Shown: positions 52,097-61,868 of the stretch, one piece after another
How the letters are laid out: each line of letters starts with the position of its first letter
How positions within the stretch are numbered: position 1 is the first letter of the stretch
Source: Sulfidibacterium sp036244975
GTDB lineage: Bacteria > Bacteroidota > Bacteroidia > Bacteroidales > F082
Direction: 5' to 3'
Length of the DNA stretch: 64,000 nt
Assembly: GCA_036244975.1 (NCBI GenBank)
Contig: BTTE01000005.1
Span: forward strand, 1-64,000
Program-made: the position numbers and the translations under genes
The notes under the pieces: generated by a model
What the model saw: only the letters and a program-made list of their open reading frames with translations
Told to the model about the DNA's origin: nothing
The model's database searches: none

Positions 52097-53854
52097 TTAA
52101 ATTTGACGCCCGTATTTTCTCTTCCGTAAACCAATCAGAACAAACGCAAAAATCAACATAACTACCGGGGGCACCAGAACGTTAAACAGTTGCCATTGCA
52201 AGCGTTGCCTGCTTACTTTTGTTTTATCCAACAGCCGTAGCTTAAATTCGCGCGTACGTAAGGATATAAGTCCGGGACCATCGGTCAGGTAGTTCAGAGC
52301 ATTCAAAATAAATTCCTTGTTGCCGTAAGTTTGTTGTGTAAATTGATTGTAACCGAGCGGCAACGGATAGCCGTCTGGAATTTTCAACTGATTCCGGATT
52401 ATATCTCCATCGGAAACGACAATCATTTGGGTGGGGACACTCATTTCCCGGAAGGGAAATATTTTGCTTTTTAAACCGGATAAAAGCCGGTTTTTGAAGT
52501 CGGAGGTAAATTTTCCGCTCAGCAAAACCGCCACATTGCGAGCCGGCCCGTGGAAAAAATAAGGATCGGGCTTTTGCCTTAAAATGGCCAGACTGATAAT
52601 GCCCGGAACTTTTTCCACACCGCTGTAAGGCGAAGTTTTAAGCAGTATGGTTTTTTTAATCCCTTTTATGGCAAGGGTGTCGATGCTGCTCACAAAATTC
52701 ATTTCGATACTGTTCAGGTTACGTACTACCGATTGGCTTGACCGCGGTGTAATCAGTGGGTAATAATACCACGGAAGCAACTGAATTTGTGGTCGGTTTC
52801 CGGTTTGTCCCGTTCGTACCGGAATGGGGACGGCGTTCAAATCAAGGAGCAGGTTTTTGTTGAGACGCACGCCGTAAGTAAAAAGCTGTTCCTGCAATCC
52901 CAAGTTCAAATCAATGGAAACCGTTGTCTCCGACCGTTTTATACTGTCCATGCTTGCCAGTACGGGGTCAATAAGCCAGAGTACTTTTCCCCCGTACATA
53001 ATATATTGGTCCAGCATCAGTTTTTCCTTTTCCGTAAAGGACTTTTGAGGTTTTGCAACAATAAGGGCGTTGTAACGCGGAACAACCCCCAAAGTCGATG
53101 TATCGCTCTTTTGCTTTTCCAACAAAGGGTTTGGCAGGCTGTCGGGATTCACCATTGTCAGCGTGTAGCTCTCGTTCAGGCTGTTCAAAATATCGGTAAC
53201 ATGTTTCCCCTGCGGTTCGCCCTGCCCAATCAGGTAGGCGAGTGAGGGCTTTTTCTGTTGCACCAGCTTGTGGATAGCATTGATAAAAGTGAACTCCAGA
53301 TTTTCGATGGAGTGGTTCAGTACCTCTGCGGGTGGTATATTTCGTTCGCTGCTCAACAGTTCAACAGGTATTTCGCTGCCTTTGTAGCGGAGGATAGCAC
53401 CGGGAAAAATATATTGCTGCTCCAATCCGTTTTTTGTTTTTACCTGTAGGTTGGTGGGACTCAATCCGACGTCAACCAACCGGCGGTAGAAATGCTCACG
53501 CTTTTTAGGGTTTCCTGAAGCGGAAGGGTTAACGAAGATAAATCGTACGTTTTTGTTGTAAGCCTGAAATTCTTCGAGTATTTCACGTGTTTGTGTCTCA
53601 AGACGTTTGAAACCGGCCGGGAAATCGCCTTTCAGATACACGGTACATACCAGCTTTTCATCCAATTGTTTTAAGACATTTTTGGTAACCTTTGCCAGGG
53701 TAAACCGTTTGTCGCTGGTCAGGTCAATACGTGTAAAGTAAAAGGAACCGAGATAGTTAGCGGCTACAATTATAAAAATCACAGTGAGTAACCGCTTCCT
53801 GTATTGTTTTCTCGTTTTCTGTGCTGCAGCGTTGTGTTGTTTTCTCATTTCCAC
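52097..53854 (-). CDS. gldG: Gliding-motility ABC transporter component GldG
   Basis: 585 residues. An N-terminal helix (LLTVIFIIVAANYLGSFYFTRIDLTSDKRFTLAK) and a C-terminal helix (LFNVLVPPVVMLIFAFVLIGLRKRKYG) flank a large extracytoplasmic region, the ABC_transp_aux layout of GldG. The start FYFTRIDLTSDKRFTL is highly typical. GldG partners GldF and the ATPase GldA, required for gliding in Flavobacterium and retained in many non-gliding Bacteroidota. It overlaps the end of gldF by 10 bp. gldA is not in the window. Confidence 0.9.
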   Translation of the reverse strand: MEMRKQHNAAAQKTRKQYRKRLLTVIFIIVAANYLGSFYFTRIDLTSDKRFTLAKVTKNVLKQLDEKLVCTVYLKGDFPAGFKRLETQTREILEEFQAYNKNVRFIFVNPSASGNPKKREHFYRRLVDVGLSPTNLQVKTKNGLEQQYIFPGAILRYKGSEIPVELLSSERNIPPAEVLNHSIENLEFTFINAIHKLVQQKKPSLAYLIGQGEPQGKHVTDILNSLNESYTLTMVNPDSLPNPLLEKQKSDTSTLGVVPRYNALIVAKPQKSFTEKEKLMLDQYIMYGGKVLWLIDPVLASMDSIKRSETTVSIDLNLGLQEQLFTYGVRLNKNLLLDLNAVPIPVRTGQTGNRPQIQLLPWYYYPLITPRSSQSVVRNLNSIEMNFVSSIDTLAIKGIKKTILLKTSPYSGVEKVPGIISLAILRQKPDPYFFHGPARNVAVLLSGKFTSDFKNRLLSGLKSKIFPFREMSVPTQMIVVSDGDIIRNQLKIPDGYPLPLGYNQFTQQTYGNKEFILNALNYLTDGPGLISLRTREFKLRLLDKTKVSRQRLQWQLFNVLVPPVVMLIFAFVLIGLRKRKYGRQI

Positions 53855-54573
53855 TTCCTCCTTCCCAAAAAACTAACACTCAGGTAAAGAAAAAACAGTA
53901 TTAAGCTGAGAAAATAGATGACATCGCGCGAGTCAATCACCCCCCGGCTCATGGAAGCGTAGTGGGCACTGATGCCGAACGACTGCACCAAAAGAGTTGC
54001 TCCGCCAAAAAATGATGAAATGAAGTCGAATCCCATGTAAATAAAAGCGCTGAGAACCACAGCGATAAGAAATGCAACTATGGGGTTATTTGTCAGAGAA
54101 GAGGCAAAAATACCCATGGCAACAAATGCGGCGCCGAGGAAAAGAAGACCGATGAAAGAACCCCAAAAACCGCCGGTATCAATATCACCGACAGGGTATC
54201 CCAGCCGGTAAACCGAAAAATAATAAATCAGTGTGGGAAGCAGCGACAGCACCACCAATGTAAAAGCGGCAAGATATTTGGCCGTGATGATTTTGGTGTC
54301 GCTAAGCGGCCTGATAAGCAGCAATTCCAAAGTGCCGCTTCTTTTTTCCTCGGCGAGACTGTTCATGGTAACGGCAGGAACCAGGAATAGAAAAACAAAA
54401 GGCGCCAGGCTGAAAAGTCCGTTCAGGTTGGCATAGCCGCTATCCGGGATGTTGAGCCCCGAAGGTAAAACCCACAAAAAGAGTCCGGTTACCGTCAAAA
54501 AAATGCCGATAACCACCCAACCGGTGATGGAGCTTAAAAAGCCAAGAATCTCTTTTCTGTATAATGTCCACAT
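53845..54573 (-). CDS. gldF: Gliding-motility ABC transporter permease GldF
   Basis: 242 residues, six predicted transmembrane helices. The N-terminus MWTLYRKEILGFLSSITGWVVIGIF and the stretch FLVPAVTMNSLAEEKRSGTLELLLIRPLSDTKIITAKYLAAF are typical of ABC-2 permeases of the GldF family. Overlaps gldG by 10 bp; one operon. Its -7 box is at 54598-54605. Confidence 0.92.
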   Translation of the reverse strand: MWTLYRKEILGFLSSITGWVVIGIFLTVTGLFLWVLPSGLNIPDSGYANLNGLFSLAPFVFLFLVPAVTMNSLAEEKRSGTLELLLIRPLSDTKIITAKYLAAFTLVVLSLLPTLIYYFSVYRLGYPVGDIDTGGFWGSFIGLLFLGAAFVAMGIFASSLTNNPIVAFLIAVVLSAFIYMGFDFISSFFGGATLLVQSFGISAHYASMSRGVIDSRDVIYFLSLILFFLYLSVSFLGRRKWK

Positions 54574-54597
54574 GGGATATTTTTACTTTTGGTAACG

Positions 54598-54605
54598 CAA
54601 AAATA
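54598..54605 (-). promoter_or_regulatory. -7 promoter element of gldFG
   Basis: Minus-strand TATTTTTG, 24 nt before the gldF ATG, in the short gap after recN. Confidence 0.5.
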
Positions 54606-54640
54606 CTGTTTTTAGGGTGTAAGTGAAAGAGCAAAAGTAG

Positions 54641-56323
54641 TCAGCGTTTCTTTTCTCCTTCTCTTTCGGCTTTCCTCAGCAACTCTGAAGCAGCAGCCCT
54701 TGAAGCATCCGTAATTTCCTCGTCACTCATCATTTTCGCTATTTCTTCAAGGCGTTCTGCCGGTTCAAGTGGAATAATTTCTGAAACGGTCATGTCATTT
54801 TCCACATGCTTAAAGACTTTTAAATACACATCTGCACGGGAGGCAATTTGTGGCAAATGGGTAATGCTCATAACCTGAATGTGCATCGACATCTTTTTCA
54901 GAATATTGGCCAGTTTTCCGGCAATGTCGCCTGATACGCCTGCATCGATTTCATCAAAAATGATGGTGGGTAAAATCCCGTCCTGATGCACCAGGGATTT
55001 AAGCGCCAGCATAAGTCGCGAAAGTTCTCCGCCCGAGGCTGTTTTTGCAATGGGAGCCGGTTCGCCGCCTTTGTTGGCATTGAAATAGAACGTAAGCGTT
55101 TCTTTTCCGTGGGGAGAAAATGCAGACAACGGCTCCATCTGTACCCTGAACTGTGCTTCTTTCATGCCGAGCTGTTTTAGTAAAGCCTCTGCCTCTCTTT
55201 CAAATCCGGGTATACTTTGCTTTCTCGCAGTACGCCATTTCATGGCTGTTTTTTCCAGGTTCAGGGTAATTTCTCCGAGATGTTGTTTTTCTGTCAACAG
55301 TTCATCATCCAAACCGGAAATCGTTTCCAGCTTTTGCCGGTACTCTTCACGCAAGGCTATCAGCCCGTTAATGTCCGTAACATGGTGCTTCTGCTGCAGG
55401 CTGTACAATGTATCTAATCGCTCCTCCGCCATCTGCAGCTCTGCAGGATCAAATTCGTTGAGTGAGGCAAAATTTTCTATTTCCGCCGTCAAATCGGTCA
55501 GCTCGATGTAGGACGATTGCAACCGTTCGGCAAACGCAGCAATAGCTTGATGAAAACCGGAAAGCCGGTCGAAAGTTTCTTTCAGCCTGCCGAGATATTC
55601 CAAAATCGCTGTGTCCTCTTCCCTGAGCAAATGCACTGCCATATCGGTCGCCGTTTTTATCTCTCCCGCATGCGACAGCAACTTACTTTTCTCCTCCAAT
55701 GCTGCCATCTCATCTGCGTTCAGCGCTACTGCGTCCAGCTCGTTCAACTGAAACCGGAAATAATCTTCATCACGTTTAGCCTGGTTATTCTGCTCCTGTA
55801 ACAAGGCCAGCTTTTTCTGACTTTTGCGGTATTGGTTAAATAACAAGATGTAAGCTTGCTGCAACGCAGGTTGATTCAGATAAGCATCAAAAAGTTCCAG
55901 TTGAAAACCGCTTTCGTTAAGCAAAAGAGTCTGATGTTGTGAATGAATGTCCACCAAACGGCTTCCCAACGTTTTCAACAAATTCAGGTTTACCGGCGTA
56001 TCGTTTATAAAAGCACGCGATTTCCCGGCCGGATTAATCTCACGCCGCAGCAGTATCACCGGCTCATAATCCAGGTCGTTATCCTCAAAAAAGGAAACCA
56101 GGTTCAGTTTGCTGATACCGAAGAGACCTTCGACCACACATTTTTTTGTCTTGTCCATAAGCGCCGACGGGTCGGCCCGTTTGCCGAGAATCAGCGACAG
56201 GGCGCCAAGCATAATGGATTTTCCGGCTCCGGTTTCGCCCGTAATAACGGTAAAACCGGGCTGAAAGTCAATTTCGGCAGCGCTAATTAGCGTATAATTC
56301 TTTATGGATAGTTTTAGCAGCAT
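54641..56323 (-). CDS. recN: DNA repair protein RecN
   Basis: 560 residues, SMC-like ATPase for double-strand break repair. Walker A FTVITGETGAGKSIMLGALSLILGKRAD is at residues ~28-55. A central coiled-coil arm carries FRFQLNELDAVALNADE. The C-terminal half has the signature TASGGELSRLMLALKSL, Walker B TIIFDEIDAGVSGDIAG and D-loop region SITHLPQIASRAD. Full length and intact. It ends 67 nt before the gldF start on the same strand, but gldF has its own -7 box. Confidence 0.96.
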   Translation of the reverse strand: MLLKLSIKNYTLISAAEIDFQPGFTVITGETGAGKSIMLGALSLILGKRADPSALMDKTKKCVVEGLFGISKLNLVSFFEDNDLDYEPVILLRREINPAGKSRAFINDTPVNLNLLKTLGSRLVDIHSQHQTLLLNESGFQLELFDAYLNQPALQQAYILLFNQYRKSQKKLALLQEQNNQAKRDEDYFRFQLNELDAVALNADEMAALEEKSKLLSHAGEIKTATDMAVHLLREEDTAILEYLGRLKETFDRLSGFHQAIAAFAERLQSSYIELTDLTAEIENFASLNEFDPAELQMAEERLDTLYSLQQKHHVTDINGLIALREEYRQKLETISGLDDELLTEKQHLGEITLNLEKTAMKWRTARKQSIPGFEREAEALLKQLGMKEAQFRVQMEPLSAFSPHGKETLTFYFNANKGGEPAPIAKTASGGELSRLMLALKSLVHQDGILPTIIFDEIDAGVSGDIAGKLANILKKMSMHIQVMSITHLPQIASRADVYLKVFKHVENDMTVSEIIPLEPAERLEEIAKMMSDEEITDASRAAASELLRKAEREGEKKR

Positions 56324-56343
56324 AAATAATTACTTTCCGAGGA

Positions 56344-56351
56344 CAAAAATA
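56344..56351 (-). promoter_or_regulatory. -7 promoter element of recN
   Basis: Minus-strand TATTTTTG, 20 nt before the recN ATG. Confidence 0.55.
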
Positions 56352-56503
56352 ACAAATCGCCCGGTGGAAAAAAATGAAAAGGATGGTGTTCGTAATAATC
56401 TTTTCGGAAATTGATTTCCTGCTGTTTGCTGCCCCGGTTGAAAACTTGTGTAAATCTCAGGCTTATTTATCACGGCTTCCGCTGTCACAATGAGGCATTT
56501 TAC

Positions 56504-56511
56504 TACTTTTG
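56504..56511 (+). promoter_or_regulatory. -7 promoter element of folK, 4 nt before the start codon
   Basis: TACTTTTG, then TGCC, then ATG 56516. It predicts a leaderless folK message; a longer in-frame start at 56411 would lie upstream of the promoter. Confidence 0.5.
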
Positions 56512-56515
56512 TGCC

Positions 56516-57034
56516 ATGGTAAAGAAGCATACGATTTTCTTGTTGCTGGGGAGTAATATTCATCCCAGAACAGTTTATTTATACAAAGCCATCGAACTGA
56601 TTAACATCTTAATAGGGGATGTTATCACCACTTCTTCCCGGTATGTATCGGAACCCTGGGGCTTTGAGGCTCCGGTTGCTTTTTTTAATCAGGTGGTTTG
56701 CGTGGAGACCGTTTTGGAGCCTTTGGAAGTTTTGAAAAAAACACAGGATATAGAATATCAACTGGGACGCACGCAAAAATCAAACGGAACGTATGCTTCA
56801 CGTACGCTTGACATCGACCTGCTCTTTTATGATGACGAAACAATCAACCTGCCTGCGCTTACGGTTCCTCATGCACAGATAGCTCACAGACGTTTCACTC
56901 TGATGCCGCTGGCAGAAACAGCTCCGCAGAAAGAGCATCCGGTATTGAAAAAAACCTGTTTCCAATTGCTTGCCGAATGTGATGATGAATGCGAAGTATG
57001 GAAACTTGACGAAGTGAAAGCCCATGCATTATAA
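56516..57034 (+). CDS. folK: 2-amino-4-hydroxy-6-hydroxymethyldihydropteridine pyrophosphokinase
   Basis: 172 residues from ATG 56516, normal HPPK length. It transfers pyrophosphate from ATP to the pterin in folate synthesis. Motifs: FLLLGSNIHPRTVYLYKAI at the start, SRYVSEPWGFEAPVAFFNQVV, and RTLDIDLLFYDDE with the magnesium-binding DxD aspartates, followed by PHAQIAHRRFTLMPLAE. The first beta strand begins a few residues after this Met, which supports the start. It overlaps the deoxynucleoside kinase gene by 11 bp. Confidence 0.95.
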   Translation: MVKKHTIFLLLGSNIHPRTVYLYKAIELINILIGDVITTSSRYVSEPWGFEAPVAFFNQVVCVETVLEPLEVLKKTQDIEYQLGRTQKSNGTYASRTLDIDLLFYDDETINLPALTVPHAQIAHRRFTLMPLAETAPQKEHPVLKKTCFQLLAECDDECEVWKLDEVKAHAL

Positions 57035-57656
57035 TTTTATCGCCATCGAAGGAAATATCGGGGCCGGAAAGACTTCGCTCGCTGCAAGAATTGCGCAGGA
57101 ATATAACGCCCATCTCATTCTTGAGCAGTTTGAAGAAAATTCATTTCTTCCCAAATTTTACAAAGAGCCCGAAAAATATGCTTTTCCGCTGGAGATGTCT
57201 TTTCTGGCTGCCCGTTATCAGCAGCTAAAAGACCAGTTGCTGTCCATGGACTTGTTCAAGACTTTTACCATTAGCGATTATTTCATTGTAAAATCGTTGA
57301 TATTTGCCCGTAAAAACCTGCCACAGGATGAATTTAAGCTCTATACCAGTTTTTTCGATATTGTCTATCAGCAACTTCCCAAGCCGGAACTTTTGGTGTA
57401 TCTTTACGTGGACACCGAGCGTCTGCAGTTGAATATAAAAATGCGCGGACGTCCTTACGAGCAAAACATACAGGACGACTATCTGAACAAAATCCGGGAC
57501 GGCTATCTCGAATTTATTAAACAGCAAAAAAATTTACGGATTCTCATTTTAGACATCAACCGGCTTGATTTTGTAAACCGCCCCGAAGACTACCAAAAAA
57601 TAACGGAAGTCATTGATAAGGAGTACCCCATCGGCGTACACAGGATTATACTTTAA
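57024..57656 (+). CDS. Deoxynucleoside kinase
   Basis: 210 residues, dNK/dCK-type. The P-loop FIAIEGNIGAGKTSLA is near the N-terminus; catalytic and substrate-side stretches are LILEQFEENSFLPKFYKEPEKYAFPLEMSFLAARYQQLKD, TISDYFIVKSLIFA and the lid-like RLQLNIKMRGRPYEQNI. It phosphorylates salvaged deoxynucleosides; the preferred base is not evident. Overlap with folK suggests translational coupling, a frequent pair in Bacteroidota. Confidence 0.9.
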   Translation: MHYNFIAIEGNIGAGKTSLAARIAQEYNAHLILEQFEENSFLPKFYKEPEKYAFPLEMSFLAARYQQLKDQLLSMDLFKTFTISDYFIVKSLIFARKNLPQDEFKLYTSFFDIVYQQLPKPELLVYLYVDTERLQLNIKMRGRPYEQNIQDDYLNKIRDGYLEFIKQQKNLRILILDINRLDFVNRPEDYQKITEVIDKEYPIGVHRIIL

Positions 57657-57705
57657 TCCGTATAACAAAAACCAGAGTCATATTGTCAGCTGTGCGTTGC
57701 ACCGG

Positions 57706-59115
57706 TTATTTTTCTGCAATATCCGGCCGCAGATTATGAATATTATTTGGATTATGAGGATTCCTGCGCGTGTTTCTCTGGGCAATCCGGATATTCAGGC
57801 CAAAACCGGCCTGAATATATTTTTGCCGCTTCCACTGAAATAATCCAGCGACATTATCCGAATAGAGATAAACCTGAAAAGGAAATAAATTGCAAACTAC
57901 GGCAGCTCCAAAATTCATGGGCACATCTTTAATGTACGTGTAATTTACCTTGAAAGTGAAATGGCCGGAGACATACCGGGTATAGCCAACAGAAACGGCA
58001 GGCTCGAAATAATCTTCGAAAAAACGTCCCGAAAACAAAAAGGAGAAATCATTACGCATATCTTTGGTATAATATTCTCCTCCAATCAGGATTCGGGCAG
58101 GAAGTTTGATCCGATAATTTTTGGACTCCTCTTTAAGATTAAATAATTTTTTCAAAGTATCGCCAATACTGCCTGCCGGGTTGCCATTATTGATGAAGTC
58201 AATGGAGACCCCGTTAAAATTTATGCTGTCTTTGTTAGATTCGAAAGTTTTGGTATTGCTTCGGTAAAACACTTTCCCCCAATTTAGAAGGCTGGCGCTA
58301 ATTGAAATCTGTTTCGTCAGATGTACATCAACCCCCAGGTCAATGGCAACGCCTGTATTTTTAAAATTAAGAAAATAATTTCTTGCATCAAAGCCGGTGC
58401 TGTCGGGCAACCCGGAGGTATTCACCAAAAGGTTAGTCCGGGCATGTATCTCATACTCATTGTTGTTGTTAAGTACCGTTTTCATGCTAATTCCATTGTT
58501 ATTGGTATTGATGTCGGAGAGTCCCTGCAAAAAATGCAACCGCACGCCTACTCTGAATTTATCACCGACGGGAACGGATATTCCCAAATTATAATCTATT
58601 AAATGATACGCATTCACTGCTGTATGGCTCATGTCAAGTGTTTGGTTCACATACTGAGCATTTCCGTTCCATGCCAACTTCAGCAAATCCTTGTCTAACA
58701 GAGCCTGAACGAACAGATGCTGACTAATGCCAACCGTAATAAAGGTGCTGCCCGCCTTAAAACCTGCAAAGAGGACATTCATATCCAGAAATTCGGTAAC
58801 TTTATCTACAGGCTGACCATTATTGATAACCTTGCTCAAATCGAAATAAAGCGAATCGCCACCCGCACTCTTAGAGATAAAATCATTGATTCCACCTGCC
58901 GTATTCAGTAGCCCGGTCGAAACATTGGACAACATCGGGAAACCCACCACAATGTTAGCGCCCGATGTGAAAGCCGGGTTCAAAAGACTACTCTGCTGCA
59001 CATCGCGCAAACCGTACAAAATAAAACTATTCTGTGCCACTGAAAATTGAGGCAACGAAATGATAAATAACAGTAAAAAACTTATTTTCCGAAAGATGTG
59101 TAAATTTTTTTTCAT
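57706..59115 (-). CDS. DUF5723-family outer-membrane protein
   Basis: 469 residues with a signal peptide (SFLLLFIISLPQFSVAQ). The mature start NSFILYGLRDVQQSSLLNPAFTSG and the repeated strand pattern (YNLGISVPVGDKFRVGVRLHFLQG, GVAIDLGVDVHLTKQISISASLLNWGKV, VSVGYTRYVSGHFTFKVNYTYIKDVPMNFGAAV) are typical of the PorV/FadL-like DUF5723 barrels of Bacteroidota. Function unknown. Downstream of the yjjG-like gene on the same strand with a 122-bp gap; no -7 box was seen in front of it. Confidence 0.82.
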   Translation of the reverse strand: MKKNLHIFRKISFLLLFIISLPQFSVAQNSFILYGLRDVQQSSLLNPAFTSGANIVVGFPMLSNVSTGLLNTAGGINDFISKSAGGDSLYFDLSKVINNGQPVDKVTEFLDMNVLFAGFKAGSTFITVGISQHLFVQALLDKDLLKLAWNGNAQYVNQTLDMSHTAVNAYHLIDYNLGISVPVGDKFRVGVRLHFLQGLSDINTNNNGISMKTVLNNNNEYEIHARTNLLVNTSGLPDSTGFDARNYFLNFKNTGVAIDLGVDVHLTKQISISASLLNWGKVFYRSNTKTFESNKDSINFNGVSIDFINNGNPAGSIGDTLKKLFNLKEESKNYRIKLPARILIGGEYYTKDMRNDFSFLFSGRFFEDYFEPAVSVGYTRYVSGHFTFKVNYTYIKDVPMNFGAAVVCNLFPFQVYLYSDNVAGLFQWKRQKYIQAGFGLNIRIAQRNTRRNPHNPNNIHNLRPDIAEK

Positions 59116-59237
59116 GGCACATATTTTAAAATTATTTCCACTATACTAATTCTTTAACGGGAAAAAAGAGAGAACGTTTCATTTTGCCTGTCTTTTTTAG
59201 GTTGCCCCTTGCTCCTCCGGAGGGCGTTTTAAACTTT

Positions 59238-59936
59238 CTATAAAATTTCGCATAAAGTTAATAAGTCATCAACTTTATAAGTACAATTGTTTTCAAGAGA
59301 GATGCAGTCGGGGTCAAAGAAAACCTGATCCATCCCCACCTGACGGGCCCCCGCAATATCAACAGAGTAATCATCGCCTATCATAAGGCTTTCATCGGCC
59401 AGTGCACCGGTTTTGTCAAAAGCATAATAAAATATCCGGGGATCGGGTTTTTTCACGCCGGCTTCTTCCGATGTAATCAGTTTTTCAAAATATTTATCCA
59501 TCCCGGACACTTTGATTTTCACCTGCTGCACTTCCTGAAAGCCGTTGGTAATAAGGTGGAGATGATATTTTGATGCAAGGTACTCCAACGTTTCCAAAAC
59601 ATGCGGAAACAAATTTACTTTCCTGGGACTGATTTCCACATAATCCGTGCCCATTTTTTCTGCCAGGGTTTTATCATCGATATCGTAATCGAGCAAAGTC
59701 AGGTAAAAACGTTTCCATCGGAGGATATTCTTTTCCAGAATTCCCTCGCGGTAAAGATCCCACAGCTTCCGGTTATGCACACTGTATTTCTCGTGAAGAT
59801 CTTTCGGATTGTCAATCCCTTTTGCAGCAAGCTGATAGTTTTCGAATATCTCTTCGAAAGCTTCGAGGGAACTCTTGTCAAAATCCCACAAAGTGCGGTC
59901 AAGATCGAAAAAAAGATGCTGGTAACGTTGCGGCAT
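59238..59936 (-). CDS. YjjG-family noncanonical pyrimidine nucleotidase (HAD phosphatase)
   Basis: 232 residues. HAD motifs: I = FFDLDRTLWDF (nucleophile and acid aspartates), II = HLITNGF, III/IV = SEEAGVKKPDPRIFYYA and MIGDDYSVDIAGARQVGMD. The FDLDRTLWDF start and length fit the YjjG/YfnB group, which dephosphorylates noncanonical pyrimidine nucleotides. It starts 5 nt after the T9SS protease gene ends and is probably co-transcribed with it, with no obvious functional link. Confidence 0.88.
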   Translation of the reverse strand: MPQRYQHLFFDLDRTLWDFDKSSLEAFEEIFENYQLAAKGIDNPKDLHEKYSVHNRKLWDLYREGILEKNILRWKRFYLTLLDYDIDDKTLAEKMGTDYVEISPRKVNLFPHVLETLEYLASKYHLHLITNGFQEVQQVKIKVSGMDKYFEKLITSEEAGVKKPDPRIFYYAFDKTGALADESLMIGDDYSVDIAGARQVGMDQVFFDPDCISLENNCTYKVDDLLTLCEIL

Positions 59937-59941
59937 AATGG

Positions 59942-61798
59942 CTATTTGTGATAATTAAAAACTTTATATGTATTGGTAATACCTTTGATTGTCAGCTGAA
60001 TAATATATAATCCGTTTTGATTATACGGTAGCTGAAGCATCACATCATTACGGCCAAACTGCGGTTTGAAGATATCCAGCCTCCGGCCCAGAATGTCATA
60101 AACGGCAACGGAAATATCATCTTCCCTGTAACTTCCCAACAGAATATGAATGCGGCCATCTTTTGTAGGGTTGGGATAGATTACCGGAAGCACGGAGACC
60201 GAATCGACTTTCGTGCTGTTACCGCCGGCAGATGTTACCAGTAGCTTTACCTGAAAAGTTCCCGTTTTGACATACCGGACAGGCGGTGGTGTTTTTGTAT
60301 CCGAAACAGCCGGCACTCCACCTTCAAATTCCCAACGATAAGTTGAAACAGGGCCGGTGGACAGGCTTGTGAATTGAATCGTTCCGCCAACAGGTGTTTT
60401 AGTCACATCCGAAGAAAAATCGGCAATGGCTTGTGTTGCCAGCGGGTCAAACCCGGGCATCATAACATAGGCTGTATGCGCTTTGTCTAACCAATATTTC
60501 AACTGCCGGGTGGAATCGGTGCCATTGGCATCCCAGTGTTTGCTGAACCGGCCGAAGTAGTCAGGCGAGTCTGGCGCACTACACGAGGCATCGCCACCGG
60601 TAAGCGTTCCTATAATCAAACCTTTGCTGTTAAAGAGCGGAGCGCCGGAAGAGCCACCTTCGGTAACACCATGCCCAGACAGGGTAGCTGCCCATTTTAC
60701 TTTCCAGAAGTCAGCATTGGGGTCGGTTACAGTTCCGTAATAACCCATGGGAATAAGCGGTGTTGTGTAGGTGGAAATCATTTTTATATCGCCCTCAGGA
60801 TGGTGAATGACCACCCCGCTGTTGCTTCCGTTGCCACTGCGGTCCCAACCGTTAAAATAGGGTTTGTACGAATAAGGCACTTTGTCTTTCAGTAACAAAA
60901 GCTTAAGATCAGAACCCCCGTTATAGTTGGCAGAAGCGAGTAACTTGGCTCCTGAAAGAGAATGGATTGTCGGTTCGGTAGCCGGACGGCTGCCATCGGG
61001 CGATTCATAATTGAAATAAAAAACCCATTGGGCATAATCGGATGCTGTTGCACCATCGCCGCAGTGGTTGGCCGTCAGAAAATAGGGTGTACCATCATTC
61101 TGCGTATCATTAATCAGCGAACCGGTACACCAATACAGGCTGGTTCCCTCTTTTAAAAGAACACGTGCCACGCCATTTTTCTGTTTTTGGTAATGCTCGC
61201 CTTCAGGATTGTTCACGGGAACCTCACAACTACCCGCATCACCAAAATCTTTCAGTCCGCTTTCCGGATGATCAGTAACATTCCCTATGCTTGACAGTTG
61301 AAAAGGCAGCTTCCCGTATTTTTCAGGACTGTCCAGTTCTACAATCAGGCTGTTTCCCAAAAGATAAGCTGTTCCCATTTCCTTTCCATTGTTTTGGGTG
61401 CTAAAAGCCCCGAGTATCTGATTCTTACGTGAGTTATATATATAAAGCCGGTCGTTTTGTCCGAGATGTATATTCCGCAGATAAAGGTTGAGCGCGGAAG
61501 CTCCGTTCAACCGAATTTCAAGCCGCCAAACATAATTTCCACGGGGCAGCTGTTCCCATACTCCTTTTTGCAACACATTCTCATCCAGCGGGACGGTATA
61601 TCCGGCAAACAACGGCTGTGGTGCGGTGGTGTTTTTCCTGATAAGATTCTTTTTCAATGGAGTTGCATGGATAGTTACAGCGGGAGGTGTGTTTTTCAGC
61701 CCAAACTGCAAAGCGGCAGGCTTACCCTGGATTTGCAATTGCGCCATCGTAAAAAACGGGTAAAAACAAATTAAAAGAATAAAAAAAAGTTTTTTCAT
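59942..61798 (-). CDS. Secreted trypsin-like protease with PKD domain and type IX sorting domain
   Basis: 618 residues from ATG 61798 (a TTG at 61810 is possible). A signal peptide ends FFTMAQ, then a ~190-residue propeptide. The S1-type protease resembles lysyl endopeptidases: FLTANHCGDG with H245, an aspartate in GGSDLKLLLLKD, and catalytic S384 in EGGSSGAPLF, with several cysteines. A PKD-like domain follows (FSSDVTKTPVGGTIQFTSLSTGP...YRWEFEGG). The C-terminal ~80 residues, starting VIYPNPTKDGRIHI and ending YIIQLTIKGITNTYKVFNYHK, are a T9SS type A sorting signal. It is therefore exported to the surface or medium by the type IX system. Confidence 0.93.
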   Translation of the reverse strand: MKKLFFILLICFYPFFTMAQLQIQGKPAALQFGLKNTPPAVTIHATPLKKNLIRKNTTAPQPLFAGYTVPLDENVLQKGVWEQLPRGNYVWRLEIRLNGASALNLYLRNIHLGQNDRLYIYNSRKNQILGAFSTQNNGKEMGTAYLLGNSLIVELDSPEKYGKLPFQLSSIGNVTDHPESGLKDFGDAGSCEVPVNNPEGEHYQKQKNGVARVLLKEGTSLYWCTGSLINDTQNDGTPYFLTANHCGDGATASDYAQWVFYFNYESPDGSRPATEPTIHSLSGAKLLASANYNGGSDLKLLLLKDKVPYSYKPYFNGWDRSGNGSNSGVVIHHPEGDIKMISTYTTPLIPMGYYGTVTDPNADFWKVKWAATLSGHGVTEGGSSGAPLFNSKGLIIGTLTGGDASCSAPDSPDYFGRFSKHWDANGTDSTRQLKYWLDKAHTAYVMMPGFDPLATQAIADFSSDVTKTPVGGTIQFTSLSTGPVSTYRWEFEGGVPAVSDTKTPPPVRYVKTGTFQVKLLVTSAGGNSTKVDSVSVLPVIYPNPTKDGRIHILLGSYREDDISVAVYDILGRRLDIFKPQFGRNDVMLQLPYNQNGLYIIQLTIKGITNTYKVFNYHK

Positions 61799-61868
61799 AA
61801 GCCTTTTCAACTGTGAGGGGTAACCAAAATATGCAGCTGCCGGGTTCCCCGAAAGAAATAGAATCTGA

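Noticed and set aside
59207..59231. CCTCCGGAGG palindrome as terminator of the yjjG-like gene
   Set aside because: No loop and no T-tract in the minus-strand transcript; not the shape of an intrinsic terminator.
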